Of a stretch of DNA of 64,000 nt, positions 43,397-51,738 are shown in pieces. The translations under genes were made by a program, and so were the position numbers. The DNA is from Chryseobacterium herbae (GTDB lineage: Bacteria > Bacteroidota > Bacteroidia > Flavobacteriales > Weeksellaceae). Every line of letters starts with the position of its first letter. Within the stretch, counting starts at the first letter, position 1. The notes below the pieces were generated by a model that worked only from the letters and a program-made list of their open reading frames with translations, made no database searches and was not told the DNA's origin. The stretch covers positions 852,798 through 916,797 of the forward strand of contig NZ_JAOAMU010000002.1 in NCBI RefSeq assembly GCF_025154075.1, read 5' to 3'.

Positions 43397-44608
43397 ATGA
43401 AACGTTCAGGAACCGCAGATCTGCCTTTACACTATGGAAAAGTACCGCCATGGCTGTATGAGCGTATGTCTGCACTCGGATTTTCCATCATTGAAGTTAT
43501 TCTGATGGATTACGGCAAAGATGAGGTGCTCCGAAGACTCGCAGACCCTTTCTGGTTTCAGAGTTTTGGAGCGGTCATGGGAATGGACTGGCATTCTTCA
43601 GGAATTACTACTTCCGTTATGGGGGCTTTGAAACGTTCCATTAATCCCAATTCACAGTCGCTGGGGCTTTATATCTGCGGCGGAAAAGGAAAATTTTCAA
43701 GAGAAACGCCTTCAGAACTCCTTCAGATTGCGGATAAAACCGGACTGAATGGTCATGAACTGGTGAGAGCCAGCAAACTTTCTGCAAAAGTAGACAATAC
43801 AGCGATTCAGGATGGCTACCAACTCTATCTGCACAATTTTATACTGGCTGATACTGGCAGCTGGAGCGTGGTACAGCAAGGAATGCATGAGTCAGACGGT
43901 ACGGCAAGAAGGTATCATTGGCATTCCGGCAATATCAAATCATTTATAGAAGAGCCTCATACAGGAATTAATGGCGTTTCCAGAGGGAAAATCCTCAACC
44001 TTACCGATGCTGAAGCGTCGGGAAACAGAAAGGGAATTCTGGATATTTCTCATACCGATTCCATAGATGTCATGAAAGATTTTTCAAGACTGATACTTCC
44101 TGCGCATCATGAAGTTCAGGCTTCTGATGTTGATTTAAAACGTCTCGGAGCTCTTTTGTACTTAACCCGCGAACAGCAGCCACAGAATTTCGAAGATCTT
44201 CTCATGTTGGAAGGTGTAGGACCAAGAACGATGCAGTCACTGGCATTGGTAAGTGAAGTAATTCACGGTGCTCCCTCAAGATTTGCAGATCCTGCCAGAT
44301 TTTCCTTCGCCCATGGAGGGAAAGACGGACATCCTTTTCCGGTTCCGACTAAAACCTATGATGAAAGCATCAGCATTCTCAGAAAAGGAATTGAAAAATC
44401 CAAACTCGGAAACTCTGACAAGCTGAATACCTTAAATAAACTCCATCAGATCGTAGCCGCCACAGAAAAATATTTTACCCCCGATTTCGACATCCAGCAG
44501 GTGATAGAAGAAGAAAGGCAAAATTCATGGCGCTTCGGAGGAAAAACGGTTTTTGGAGACGCAGAACCCCCTAAAAAACCCAAACCGATTCAGCTTTCTT
44601 TATTCTGA
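43397..44608 (+). CDS. DUF763-family protein
   Basis: A 403-residue cytoplasmic protein. The start M-K-R-S-G-T-A-D-L-P-L-H-Y-G-K-V-P-P-W-L and the blocks D-W-H-S-S-G-I-T-T-S-V (about 63-73), G-L-Y-I-C-G-G-K-G (about 87) and L-L-M-L-E-G-V-G-P-R-T-M-Q-S-L-A (about 272-287) identify DUF763. The last block is a helix-hairpin-helix, so nucleic-acid binding is plausible. Function is unknown, but the family has been linked by context to DNA repair. It is preceded by a near-consensus TACCTTTA and stands alone. Confidence 0.88.
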   Translation: MKRSGTADLPLHYGKVPPWLYERMSALGFSIIEVILMDYGKDEVLRRLADPFWFQSFGAVMGMDWHSSGITTSVMGALKRSINPNSQSLGLYICGGKGKFSRETPSELLQIADKTGLNGHELVRASKLSAKVDNTAIQDGYQLYLHNFILADTGSWSVVQQGMHESDGTARRYHWHSGNIKSFIEEPHTGINGVSRGKILNLTDAEASGNRKGILDISHTDSIDVMKDFSRLILPAHHEVQASDVDLKRLGALLYLTREQQPQNFEDLLMLEGVGPRTMQSLALVSEVIHGAPSRFADPARFSFAHGGKDGHPFPVPTKTYDESISILRKGIEKSKLGNSDKLNTLNKLHQIVAATEKYFTPDFDIQQVIEEERQNSWRFGGKTVFGDAEPPKKPKPIQLSLF

Positions 44609-44745
44609 TATAGAGAAAAAATTTTTTGAGGTTTTGAAAGATGATTGAAAATCTGTTTAATTATTTAGAAAGAATAAAAACAATTAGTAATAATACAGTT
44701 AAATGGAGCTTTTTCTATGGACTTCATTAATTTGTTTAATTTTTT

Positions 44746-44778
44746 TTGTTCCGGAATCAATTAAAAATGATACTTTTA
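44746..44778 (+). promoter_or_regulatory. near-consensus promoter of the Crp/Fnr-type regulator
   Basis: TTG, 22 bases, TACTTTTA: one mismatch to TAnnTTTG with acceptable spacing, 24 bases before ATG 44803. Confidence 0.45.
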
Positions 44779-44802
44779 AAGCCTTAAAAATGCACCAATT
44801 CA

Positions 44803-45393
44803 ATGACCAGCAAAGCCCTAGAAATCTGTTACGATTTCCCGTTCTTTTTTCAGGAAGAGCTTGATGAAATATTTCAGGCCCACGAAAAAGTCTCATTCCA
44901 AAAGGGAGATATTATTCTTGAAGAAGGAAAAACAGCCAATGAATACTATATTCTTGAAAAAGGTCTGGCCCGTTCTTATGTCAATGATTTTAATGGAAAT
45001 GAAGTAACCACGCATTTTTTTGCGGATAACGAGATCATTATTGAAGTGCTGTCGCTTTTCCAGAGAATTCCTTCACAGGAAAATATTGCATGCATCACAG
45101 ACTGCGAATGCTGGCGGTTTGATTACGAAACCTTTCAGGAACTTTTTCATAAAATACCGAATCTCAGAGAATGGGGAAGATCGTGGATGTCGAAAGAACT
45201 TTTCGCGTACAAACAGCGTTCCGTTGAAATGTTTACCCTGTCTGCCACCAGACGTTATCTTAATCTTTTAGAACAGAAATCACAGGTGGTGCAGTTTGCT
45301 CCGCTTAAGCAGATTGCTTCCTATCTCGGCGTTACAGACACTTCTTTGAGTCGTATTCGTAAGGAAATCGTCTCTCATCCAAAGAAAAATTAA
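44803..45393 (+). CDS. Crp/Fnr-family transcriptional regulator
   Basis: A 196-residue regulator. The cyclic-nucleotide-binding-like beta roll is at about residues 20-115 (F-Q-K-G-D-I-I-L-E-E-G-K-T-A-N-E-Y-Y), followed by a long dimer helix and a winged helix-turn-helix at about 165-190 (L-K-Q-I-A-S-Y-L-G-V-T-D-T-S-L-S-R-I-R-K). No Fe-S cysteine set of the Fnr type is present. The palindrome CTTGTCCTATGGCAAG starts 3 bases after its stop codon and touches the promoter of the VOC gene downstream, making that gene and the long run behind it the likely target. Confidence 0.92.
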   Translation: MTSKALEICYDFPFFFQEELDEIFQAHEKVSFQKGDIILEEGKTANEYYILEKGLARSYVNDFNGNEVTTHFFADNEIIIEVLSLFQRIPSQENIACITDCECWRFDYETFQELFHKIPNLREWGRSWMSKELFAYKQRSVEMFTLSATRRYLNLLEQKSQVVQFAPLKQIASYLGVTDTSLSRIRKEIVSHPKKN

Positions 45394-45395
45394 AT

Positions 45396-45440
45396 CTTGT
45401 CCTATGGCAAGTTGATTTTCATGAAGGCTTGGTAATTTTG
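45396..45440 (+). promoter_or_regulatory. palindromic operator joined to a consensus promoter
   Basis: CTTGTCCTATGGCAAG (45396-45411) is a palindrome of form CTTGYC-N4-GRCAAG. Directly next comes TTG (45412-45414), 18 bases, and TAATTTTG (45433-45440), a full consensus promoter 31 bases before ATG 45472. A dimer bound at the palindrome would contact polymerase at -33 to -50, as for Crp-type activators. Confidence 0.7.
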
Positions 45441-45471
45441 GTTTACAGATTAACACCAAATAATTACAATT

Positions 45472-45885
45472 ATGAAAGCCAATCAAATTTATGTCAACCT
45501 TCCGGTAAAAGATGTTCAGAAAACAAAAGCATTCTGGACCCAACTCGGATTTGCAATCAACGAACAATTTTCAGATGACAAAGCGACGTGTGTTGTGATC
45601 AAAGAAGACAACATCTACGTCATGTTCCTGACCGAAGAATATTTCATGACTTTTTCTGAAAGACCCGTTCCGAAAGGCGATACCACTCAGGTGCTCGTTG
45701 CCATTGGTCTGAGCAGCCGTGAAGAAGTTGATCAGGTGGTGAATACCGCTTTGGAAAATGGAGCTTCACAACATGAAGAACCTCAGGATTACGGATGGAT
45801 GTATCAGAATTCTTTCTGGGACTTAGACGGACATGGCTGGAATATCACATTTGCTGATATGTCTCAAATGCCCGCTGAATTTTAA
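45472..45885 (+). CDS. VOC-superfamily protein
   Basis: A 137-residue glyoxalase-like protein. Two beta-alpha-beta modules are seen: I-Y-V-N-L-P-V-K-D-V-Q-K-T-K-A-F-W-T-Q-L-G-F at the start, and a second half ending F-W-D-L-D-G-H-G-W-N-I-T-F. It is the first gene after the palindrome and promoter at 45396-45440 and begins the DinB/SRPBCC/VOC run. Substrate unknown; members often bind metals and act on small electrophiles. Confidence 0.87.
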   Translation: MKANQIYVNLPVKDVQKTKAFWTQLGFAINEQFSDDKATCVVIKEDNIYVMFLTEEYFMTFSERPVPKGDTTQVLVAIGLSSREEVDQVVNTALENGASQHEEPQDYGWMYQNSFWDLDGHGWNITFADMSQMPAEF

Positions 45886-45931
45886 AAATTTCCACAATCT
45901 GCAAATCTGCAGAAAATAAAAACTTACCGCT

Positions 45932-46393
45932 ATGGAAACCCAATCAAACGACATTGAAATCGTAAAAGTTCAGGTATTCAGTAACTACAAAGTAATTTCA
46001 ATGAATATCGACGGCATTACCCACGAAGAATCCATGATTTTTCCGAATGGGGAGGCGAATTGTATGAACTGGATCCTTGGACATTTAATTTACATCAGAA
46101 ATGCTTTTTTAAATGTTCTGGCAGAAGAATCAATCTGGGACGGTGAAAAATTTTCATGTTACGAGAGAGGTGCACTTCCGCTCGAAAGAAAAGACGAGCT
46201 GGTCACCTTTGAAGAGCTGAAATCTCATCTGCAGCAATCTCAGGATAAGCTGGAAGCAAAACTCATCAGCATTGAAAGTTTCGCTCCTGAAACAATCAAT
46301 GATATTGCGATCCTTTGTCTTCACGAACTCTATCACAGTGGGCAATTAGGCTATCTCAGAAGAATTCTCGGAAAACCCGGAGTAATAAAATAA
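45932..46393 (+). CDS. DinB-like putative metalloenzyme, copy A
   Basis: A 153-residue four-helix protein. C-M-N-W-I-L-G-H-L-I-Y-I-R-N (about 29-42) and the C-terminal L-H-E-L-Y-H-S-G-Q-L-G-Y-L-R-R-I-L-G (about 130-147) supply the His residues typical of the DinB/YfiT metal site. The family includes thiol transferases (bacillithiol, mycothiol) and uncharacterised stress proteins. It lies 46 bases after the VOC gene in the same run. A second member is at 46902-47426. Confidence 0.83.
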   Translation: METQSNDIEIVKVQVFSNYKVISMNIDGITHEESMIFPNGEANCMNWILGHLIYIRNAFLNVLAEESIWDGEKFSCYERGALPLERKDELVTFEELKSHLQQSQDKLEAKLISIESFAPETINDIAILCLHELYHSGQLGYLRRILGKPGVIK

Positions 46394-46440
46394 TACGGCA
46401 AAATTCGCACGCGAAAATAAAAATCCAAAAACAAACGACT

Positions 46441-46881
46441 ATGGAAAATTCCTTTTCAATCCTGCATAACGTGGATGTAGATGCGACCCTTGAAAATGTA
46501 TTCCAGATGGTTTCCGTTCCCGAGTTTCTCAATGAGTGGTGGACGCATTATTGTGAGGGCAGTCCTGAACCCGATTCAGAATATACTTTTGAATTTTCTA
46601 AGACAGATATCCTGAAGGGAAAAGTTTCAAAGTTCAGCCCACCTTATGAGATTGAATTTTTAATAACGGACGGGGATAAAGATTGGGTTGGAACCAGAGT
46701 TGGATTTGTTTTAAAAGAAACAGGAAATAGCACAAGGATAAGCTTTTATCACACCGACTGGAAAGTTATCAATGACCATTTCCGCCAAAGCTCATTCTGC
46801 TGGGCAACCTACTTAAGAATTTTAAGAAAATTTGTAGAAGAGGGGCTTCATGTTCCTTACGCAGAAAGATATCATTTTTAA
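46441..46881 (+). CDS. SRPBCC-domain protein (polyketide cyclase/AHSA1-like), copy A
   Basis: A 146-residue START-like lipid/ligand-binding fold. It opens with the strand S-I-L-H-N-V-D-V-D-A-T-L-E-N-V-F-Q-M-V and the helix into F-L-N-E-W-W-T, and ends with the long C-terminal helix R-Q-S-S-F-C-W-A-T-Y-L-R-I-L-R-K-F-V-E. It starts at ATG 46441, because the upstream extension would overlap the DinB gene. Three more SRPBCC genes follow within 6 kb. The ligand is unknown. Confidence 0.83.
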   Translation: MENSFSILHNVDVDATLENVFQMVSVPEFLNEWWTHYCEGSPEPDSEYTFEFSKTDILKGKVSKFSPPYEIEFLITDGDKDWVGTRVGFVLKETGNSTRISFYHTDWKVINDHFRQSSFCWATYLRILRKFVEEGLHVPYAERYHF

Positions 46882-46901
46882 AACAACTAAAAATCAAGAA
46901 A

Positions 46902-47426
46902 ATGGACACACCGAAATCAAAAAAAATGGAAATTATTATTCCGGCCTACCGAATGCACACCCAAAGCTTTCTCAATGTTTTGGATGGTATTTCGGAAGAA
47001 GACGGATTGAAAAGAATTGAAGGAAAAACTAATCATATAGTATGGATGGCAGGAAACTTTGTGAACATGCGCTATAGCCTGGGATGGGTTTTAGGACTCA
47101 GGGATGAAGATCCGTACAGTGATCTTTTCTTTCAGGGAAAAGCCTTGAATGAGAGTAATAAATACCCGACTTTAGACGAACTGGAGAAAAATTTCCATGA
47201 CATTTCTCCAAAAATATTCCAAAAGCTGTTAGAAGTGACAGATGAAGAATTGGATGAAATTTTCGAGATGGGAATGAATATTCCTTTTATCCGTGAAACC
47301 AAACTCAATTTCGTAGGAATGTGCATTGGCCGCGAAGACTATTTATGCGGACAGATCGGTCTGATGAGGAAAATCCTTGACTATCCGGGAATGACCTATG
47401 ATGTGGACGAAAATATAAAATATTAA
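46902..47426 (+). CDS. DinB-like putative metalloenzyme, copy B
   Basis: A 174-residue four-helix protein with the DinB layout: an early helix with I-V-W-M-A-G-N-F-V-N-M-R-Y (about 46-58) and a C-terminal helix R-E-D-Y-L-C-G-Q-I-G-L-M-R-K-I-L (about 145-160). The first helix has N-H and the C-terminal helix has Gly-Arg-Glu where His-Glu is usual, so one or more metal ligands may be lost. It lies 20 bases after the SRPBCC gene and 3 bases before the hydrolase gene, which implies co-transcription. Confidence 0.78.
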   Translation: MDTPKSKKMEIIIPAYRMHTQSFLNVLDGISEEDGLKRIEGKTNHIVWMAGNFVNMRYSLGWVLGLRDEDPYSDLFFQGKALNESNKYPTLDELEKNFHDISPKIFQKLLEVTDEELDEIFEMGMNIPFIRETKLNFVGMCIGREDYLCGQIGLMRKILDYPGMTYDVDENIKY

Positions 47427-47429
47427 TCA

Positions 47430-48206
47430 ATGGAACCCAAAGAAAAAGGCTACAAGCAGGTCAATGGGATCCGGATGTATTATGAAATCTATGGTTCCGG
47501 ACAACCTCTGGTTCTGATTCATGGTGGTGGTTCCTCAATTCTGTTTGATTTTAAAGAGATAATTTCCCGGTTTGAAGATCAGTTTCAATTGATCGGAATT
47601 GATCTTCAGAACCATGGAATGACCGATCATCGCGATATTCCTGAAACCTTTGAACAGGATGCCCATGATATCGCTGCTCTTTTAAAAGAACTTCATATCG
47701 AAAAAGCTTTTTTCTGGGGATTCAGTAACGGCGGAAATACAGTGATGCAGGTTGCTCATCTTTACCCTGAAATAGCCGAAAAACTGATCATCGCTTCTGC
47801 ATTTTTCAAAAGAAACGGAATGATGGACGGCTTTTTCGAAAGCATGGCAGAAGCTACTCTGGAATCAATGCCGGAACCTCTTAAAATCAATTTTCTGAAT
47901 CTGAATCCTGATTTTTCAAAATTGGAAAACCTGTTCGATAAAGACAGCAAAAGGATGCAGACTTTTGAAGACTGGGATGAGAAAATTTTAACATCCATTG
48001 ATGCTCTTGCATTATTGATCAGCGGGGACAAAGACGTTATGAAACCAGAACATGTGGTGGAAATGTGGCGACTGATCCCGGATTCGCAGCTGATGATCCT
48101 GCCGGCAACCCACGGTTCCTACATGATGGCTGATTTCGAAGGAAATACAGACGATCATTTAATAAACTTTACAGTAAGCGAGGTGGTGAAATTTTTAAAA
48201 CAATAA
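47430..48206 (+). CDS. alpha/beta hydrolase
   Basis: A 258-residue cytoplasmic hydrolase. The oxyanion strand L-V-L-I-H-G-G-G-S (about 27-35) and the nucleophile elbow G-F-S99-N-G-G-N are clear. Asp196 in L-I-S-G-D-K-D (or its neighbour) and His224 in P-A-T-H-G-S complete the triad. It is probably an esterase, lactonase or related enzyme acting on a small ester. It starts 3 bases after the DinB gene and is the last gene before a MITE-like repeat, which may end the transcript. Confidence 0.9.
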   Translation: MEPKEKGYKQVNGIRMYYEIYGSGQPLVLIHGGGSSILFDFKEIISRFEDQFQLIGIDLQNHGMTDHRDIPETFEQDAHDIAALLKELHIEKAFFWGFSNGGNTVMQVAHLYPEIAEKLIIASAFFKRNGMMDGFFESMAEATLESMPEPLKINFLNLNPDFSKLENLFDKDSKRMQTFEDWDEKILTSIDALALLISGDKDVMKPEHVVEMWRLIPDSQLMILPATHGSYMMADFEGNTDDHLINFTVSEVVKFLKQ

Positions 48207-48215
48207 CGAAATAAC

Positions 48216-48431
48216 TATTGAAGAAACGCAAGGACGCAAGGCTTGACAGACCTGAAAACATTTATTAAGGCACAAGAAAATCGAAGATTTTCAGCAAGGA
48301 TTATGATGAGATTGCTTCGTCGCTGTGCTCTTCGCAATGACAGTGGTATTCAAATTTTATTGGAGATAAAATCCTCGCGGCTTAAAGCATTCGAATCAGG
48401 AAAAAATCTTGCGCCTTTGCGATAATCCAAC
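48216..48431 (+). repeat. MITE-like dispersed repeat, copy 2
   Basis: About 216 bp in the same orientation as copy 1. The ends are TTGAAGAAACGCAAGGACGC and, on the other strand, TTGGATTATCGCAAAGGCGC. The middle holds GATGAGATTGCTTCGTCGCT then GTGCTCTTCGCAATGAC (48304-48341). It splits the VOC/SRPBCC run 10 bases after the hydrolase stop. Confidence 0.75.
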
Positions 48432-48478
48432 CCTACAAAATCAACATTAATTAACAATAATTTTAAAAACAAGAAATC

Positions 48479-48910
48479 ATGGCTAAATTAAATCCATACC
48501 TAAATTTTGACGGAAAAGCAGAAGAAGCTTTCACATTTTACAAATCTGTTTTCGGAGGAGAATTCCTTGGCGAAATCCATAAAATGGGTAACGCTCCGGG
48601 AACTGAAAATTTATCTGAAGAAGAAAAAAACAGGGTCATGCATGTCGCACTTCCCATCGGGAAAGACCTTCTGATGGCTTCGGATATTGTTCCAAGCTTC
48701 GGACAGACCCTTAACGTAGGAAATAATAATTACGTTTCAATTTTTCCGGAATCAAAAGACGAAGCAGACAGACTTTTCAAAGGACTTTCTGACGGCGGAA
48801 ATGTAGAAATGCCGATTGAAGACCAGTTTTGGGGAGACTATTTCGGAAGTTTCCAGGACAAATATGGAGTTCATTGGATGGTGAACTATAATGAAGAATA
48901 TGCAAAATAG
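48479..48910 (+). CDS. PhnB-like VOC protein
   Basis: A 143-residue VOC protein of the PhnB/3-demethylubiquinone methyltransferase-like group: L-N-P-Y-L-N-F-D-G-K-A-E-E-A-F-T-F-Y-K-S-V-F-G-G (about 3-26), then an M-H-V-A-L-P-I strand and the closing F-G-S-F-Q-D-K-Y-G-V-H-W-M-V. Despite the family name, no methyltransferase activity is expected. It lies between a MITE copy and a terminator, so it is probably its own transcription unit. Confidence 0.87.
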   Translation: MAKLNPYLNFDGKAEEAFTFYKSVFGGEFLGEIHKMGNAPGTENLSEEEKNRVMHVALPIGKDLLMASDIVPSFGQTLNVGNNNYVSIFPESKDEADRLFKGLSDGGNVEMPIEDQFWGDYFGSFQDKYGVHWMVNYNEEYAK

Positions 48911-48935
48911 TCTTATATTTAACTAAATTTATGGA

Positions 48936-48962
48936 GGGCAGTTCACCCGGACTGCCTTTTTA
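48936..48962 (+). terminator. terminator after the PhnB-like gene
   Basis: GGCAGT pairs with ACTGCC around an 8-base loop, followed by five T's. Confidence 0.8.
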
Positions 48963-48985
48963 TTTCAACATTAAAAAGTAGATTT

Positions 48986-49399
48986 ATGGATCCTATTAAG
49001 ATAGATATCACGATTTTAGCCCCTGTGGAAAAGGTTTGGAATTATTTCAACGAACCGAAACACATTACGAAATGGAATTTTGCCCACGAAAGCTGGGAAT
49101 GTCCAAGCGCAGAAAACGATTTGAGAGTGGGAGGAAAAATTAAAGCAAGAATGGAAGCGAAAGACAAAAGCTTCGGTTTTGATTTTGAGGGAATCTATGA
49201 TGAGGTGATTCCGAATGCCGTTATTAAATACCATCTGGAAGACGGAAGAAAGGTAGAAGTTCTGTTTGACAAAATAGACGAAAATACCACAACGGTTGTC
49301 CAGATTTTCGATCCTGAAAAACAAAATTCTGTGGAAATGCAGCGAGACGGCTGGTATGCAATTCTCAACAATTTTCACAAGTACGTAGAAAACCACTAA
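48986..49399 (+). CDS. SRPBCC-domain protein (AHSA1-like), copy B
   Basis: A 137-residue START-like protein: I-T-I-L-A-P-V-E-K-V-W-N-Y-F (about 8-21), H-I-T-K-W-N-F-A, G-G-K-I-K-A-R-M, and the terminal helix R-D-G-W-Y-A-I-L-N-N-F-H-K-Y-V. It fits the AHSA1/SRPBCC group seen widely in Bacteroidetes, where the ligand is usually unknown. The HhH-domain gene starts 18 bases after its stop. Confidence 0.87.
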   Translation: MDPIKIDITILAPVEKVWNYFNEPKHITKWNFAHESWECPSAENDLRVGGKIKARMEAKDKSFGFDFEGIYDEVIPNAVIKYHLEDGRKVEVLFDKIDENTTTVVQIFDPEKQNSVEMQRDGWYAILNNFHKYVENH

Positions 49400-49416
49400 A
49401 ATACGCATCTGCAGTC

Positions 49417-49683
49417 ATGATCAATCTCTTAATAATGGCAAAATGTTTAAGCTCTATCTGCGCTGTCAACCATTTTGCTAAAAGTAATAATTTCCTGAAT
49501 GGCGTTATTGCAGTACCGGCGAGAAGGTCTTTGGAAAAAGAGAAAATAGACTCTTTTGAAAAGCTTTCGGACTATTCTGAAGAAGAGATCATGCAGCTTC
49601 ATGGTTTCGGAAAGAATGCCATGGAGAAACTTAAAAATCATATGAGGGAACATCAGGTTTCTTTCAAAAACCAATACCTGTAA
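49417..49683 (+). CDS. small helix-hairpin-helix protein resembling RNA polymerase alpha CTD
   Basis: An 88-residue protein. Residues about 33-78 (V-P-A-R-R-S-L-E-K-E-K-I-D-S-F-E-K-L-S-D-Y...L-H-G-F-G-K-N-A-M-E-K-L) match the alpha C-terminal domain/HhH fold that binds DNA. The first 30 residues, with three Cys or Met-rich hydrophobic words, do not look like the family, so the start codon is uncertain. Such free-standing modules are often found beside or fused to SRPBCC or YdhG-type proteins. The role is unknown. Confidence 0.6.
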   Translation: MINLLIMAKCLSSICAVNHFAKSNNFLNGVIAVPARRSLEKEKIDSFEKLSDYSEEEIMQLHGFGKNAMEKLKNHMREHQVSFKNQYL

Positions 49684-49766
49684 TTACCGGATGCTTTCGT
49701 TATTGCGGGCTCAATTAGCCGGCAGTGACTGATAAAACTATATATTTCAACCCTAAATTTAATACG

Positions 49767-50633
49767 ATGAATAACGATATTTTCCCATGCCTTTGGTTTG
49801 ATGAAGAATCAAAAGAGGCAGCAGAATTCTATTGTCAGTTATTTGACGGAAAGATCACTGCAGATACTCCTGTGGTCATGAATATTGATCTGTTCGGGCA
49901 AAAACTGATGCTTCTGAACGGTGGACCTCATTTTTCAAAGAATCCCTCCGTTTCCTTTATGGTGATCTGCGAAACTGAAGATGAGGTTCAGAAATACTGG
50001 GACCAGCTGATGGATGGAGGAATGGCCCTTATGGCGCTGGATTCCTATTCCTGGAGCAAAAAATATGGTTGGGTACAGGACAAATACGGCGTTACGTGGC
50101 AGCTGTTTTTAGGAGACAAACCGGAATCACAGAAAATAGTTCCAACCATGATGTTTATTCATCAGAACAATGGAAAAGCCAGAGAAGCCATGGCGTTTTA
50201 TACCAAAACTTTCCCGAATTCAAGCATTGGAAATATCCTGAAATATGGCGACGGCGGAGAAGGACATCTTATCACCGAACCTTCTGAGAATGTACAGCAT
50301 GCTCAATTTACGATTGACGGCTATAGTTTCTTTTGTATGGATAATTCTTACGATCATCAATTTGATTTCAATGAAGGAATTTCTATCGTTATCATGACTG
50401 ATGACCAGCAGGAGACCGATCATCTTTGGAATACACTTATTTCGGAAGGTGGAAGAGAAAGCATGTGTGGCTGGCTCAAAGACCGATACGGACTGAGCTG
50501 GCAGATCGTTCCGAAAAGACTGATCGAACTCATGAACGATTCGGATCAGTTAAAAGCCCAAAAAGTAGTTCAGGCGATGATGAAAATGCAGAAAATCGTT
50601 GTAAAAGAGCTTGAGGAAGCTTATCATTCTTAA
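49767..50633 (+). CDS. tandem two-domain PhnB-like VOC protein
   Basis: A 288-residue protein with two similar VOC (3-dmu-9_3-mt type) modules, at about 1-130 and 133-280. Each starts with a P-(C/T)-L/M-W-F-D-style strand and ends W-V-Q-D-K-Y-G-V-T-W-Q or W-L-K-D-R-Y-G-L-S-W-Q. The fusion gives one pseudo-dimer, whereas the neighbour at 48479 is a single module. I start at ATG 49767; the in-frame GTG at 49725 would add a poor leader. A long hairpin follows 6 bases after the stop. Confidence 0.88.
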   Translation: MNNDIFPCLWFDEESKEAAEFYCQLFDGKITADTPVVMNIDLFGQKLMLLNGGPHFSKNPSVSFMVICETEDEVQKYWDQLMDGGMALMALDSYSWSKKYGWVQDKYGVTWQLFLGDKPESQKIVPTMMFIHQNNGKAREAMAFYTKTFPNSSIGNILKYGDGGEGHLITEPSENVQHAQFTIDGYSFFCMDNSYDHQFDFNEGISIVIMTDDQQETDHLWNTLISEGGRESMCGWLKDRYGLSWQIVPKRLIELMNDSDQLKAQKVVQAMMKMQKIVVKELEEAYHS

Positions 50634-50638
50634 GATAC

Positions 50639-50690
50639 ATGGGTTAAAAGGTGGAAAACAAATTTGTCTTTTAGCCCATTTGCTATTTTA
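50639..50690 (+). terminator. terminator after the two-domain VOC gene
   Basis: ATGGGTTAAAAG pairs with CTTTTAGCCCAT (one G-U pair) around a 17-base loop. TTGCTATTTT follows. Confidence 0.65.
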
Positions 50691-50741
50691 GGTTTCAGTT
50701 TTCGGCTTGCTGTTTGATGGAGTTTAGATAAAGATTTGCTT

Positions 50742-51575
50742 ATGAAAACACAGAACAAGTCACAATCTAAATCCAAAGTTCCTAAAGAGGGACTCTTTCC
50801 GGAGATTATCCGTAACGATTATCAGGGAAGCCGGAAACTCAAAGGAAAAAAGGCGGTCATCTCAGGCGGTGACAGCGGAATAGGGCAGGCGGTAGCCGTT
50901 CATTTTGCGAGAGAGGGAGCCGATGTTGCCGTCATTTACAAAGAAAGCGATAAAGATGCTAAAGAAACCAAAAAACTGGTGGAGAAGGAAGGTCAGAAAT
51001 GTATTTTGATTAAAGGAGATCTGACCAAAAAAGCATTCAGGACAAGATGTTTTGAAAAAATAAAAAAAGACTGGAAGAATCTGGATATTCTGGTTAACAA
51101 TGCGGGAATTCATACTTCAAAGAACAGCCTTGAAAGGATCTCCGATGCGCAGATTCAGGAAACTTTTAATACCAATATCATTTCCATGATTTCCTTCACA
51201 AGAAATTTTCTGCCTTTGATGGGAGAAGGAGGCCGGATTATCTGTACCACATCAGTCACGGCGTACCGGGGAAGTGATCATCTGATTGATTATGCGGCAA
51301 CGAAAGGAGCTATTTTATCCTTTATCCGCTCTCTGTCAGCCAATCTTGCCGAAAAGAAAATATTAGTCAATGGAATTGCTCCCGGACCTATCTGGACGCC
51401 CCTTGTAAAAGAAGCTTTTGACAATCTTTCAACATTTGGAAAAGATACACCCCTGAAACGGGCGGGACAACCTTCAGAAGTCGCTCCGGCATATGTTTTT
51501 CTTGCCTCCAGAGATGCAGATTACATTACGGGAGAAGTCATTCATATCAATGGGGGAGATTTCGTTGGAGGGTAG
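50742..51575 (+). CDS. short-chain dehydrogenase/reductase
   Basis: A 277-residue SDR. The nucleotide motif A-V-I-S-G-G-D-S-G-I-G-Q-A (about 37-49) differs from TGxxxGxG in the Gly-Asp start, as in the YghA/glucose-dehydrogenase-like group. N-N-A-G (about 123) and the catalytic Ser170 and Y185-A-A-T-K189 (S-V-T-A-Y-R-G...D-Y-A-A-T-K) are present, and the C-terminus is T-G-E-V-I-H-I-N-G-G-D. The long charged N-terminus (S-Q-S-K-S-K-V-P-K-E-G-L-F-P) is typical of this group. Substrate unknown. I start at ATG 50742 rather than the TTG at 50736. Confidence 0.92.
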   Translation: MKTQNKSQSKSKVPKEGLFPEIIRNDYQGSRKLKGKKAVISGGDSGIGQAVAVHFAREGADVAVIYKESDKDAKETKKLVEKEGQKCILIKGDLTKKAFRTRCFEKIKKDWKNLDILVNNAGIHTSKNSLERISDAQIQETFNTNIISMISFTRNFLPLMGEGGRIICTTSVTAYRGSDHLIDYAATKGAILSFIRSLSANLAEKKILVNGIAPGPIWTPLVKEAFDNLSTFGKDTPLKRAGQPSEVAPAYVFLASRDADYITGEVIHINGGDFVGG

Positions 51576-51646
51576 AATCAGAAGTTAGAAGCTAGAGCTT
51601 AGAAATTAGAAACTGGAAGTTATAACAACTAATAGTAGTATTTTTA

Positions 51647-51674
51647 ACATCTGACATCTGACATCTGACATCTA
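51647..51674. repeat. short ACATCTG heptamer array
   Basis: Four units, the last ending in A, lie within a low-complexity gap. AAGTTAGAAGCTAGAG is at about 51582-51597 and TCTTGGCTCTTGGCTCT at 51684-51700. Similar words reappear at 55471-55582 in changed orientation. Confidence 0.75.
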
Positions 51675-51738
51675 ACGTCTGGTATCTTGGCTCTTGGCTC
51701 TATCCCTACTACTTTATAACATCTAAATAAAAAAAACA

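Noticed and set aside
44641..44730. 29-codon frame between the DUF763 and Crp/Fnr genes
   Set aside because: Very short, no promoter or terminator of its own, and amino-acid content like translated AT-rich intergenic DNA.
46315..46440. Longer start for the SRPBCC gene at 46441
   Set aside because: The extension overlaps the 3' end of the DinB gene in another frame. ATG 46441 gives the normal domain start after a regular gap.
48243..48425. 60-codon open frame after the alpha/beta hydrolase
   Set aside because: It lies wholly inside MITE-like repeat copy 2, and no equivalent frame is conserved in the other copies.
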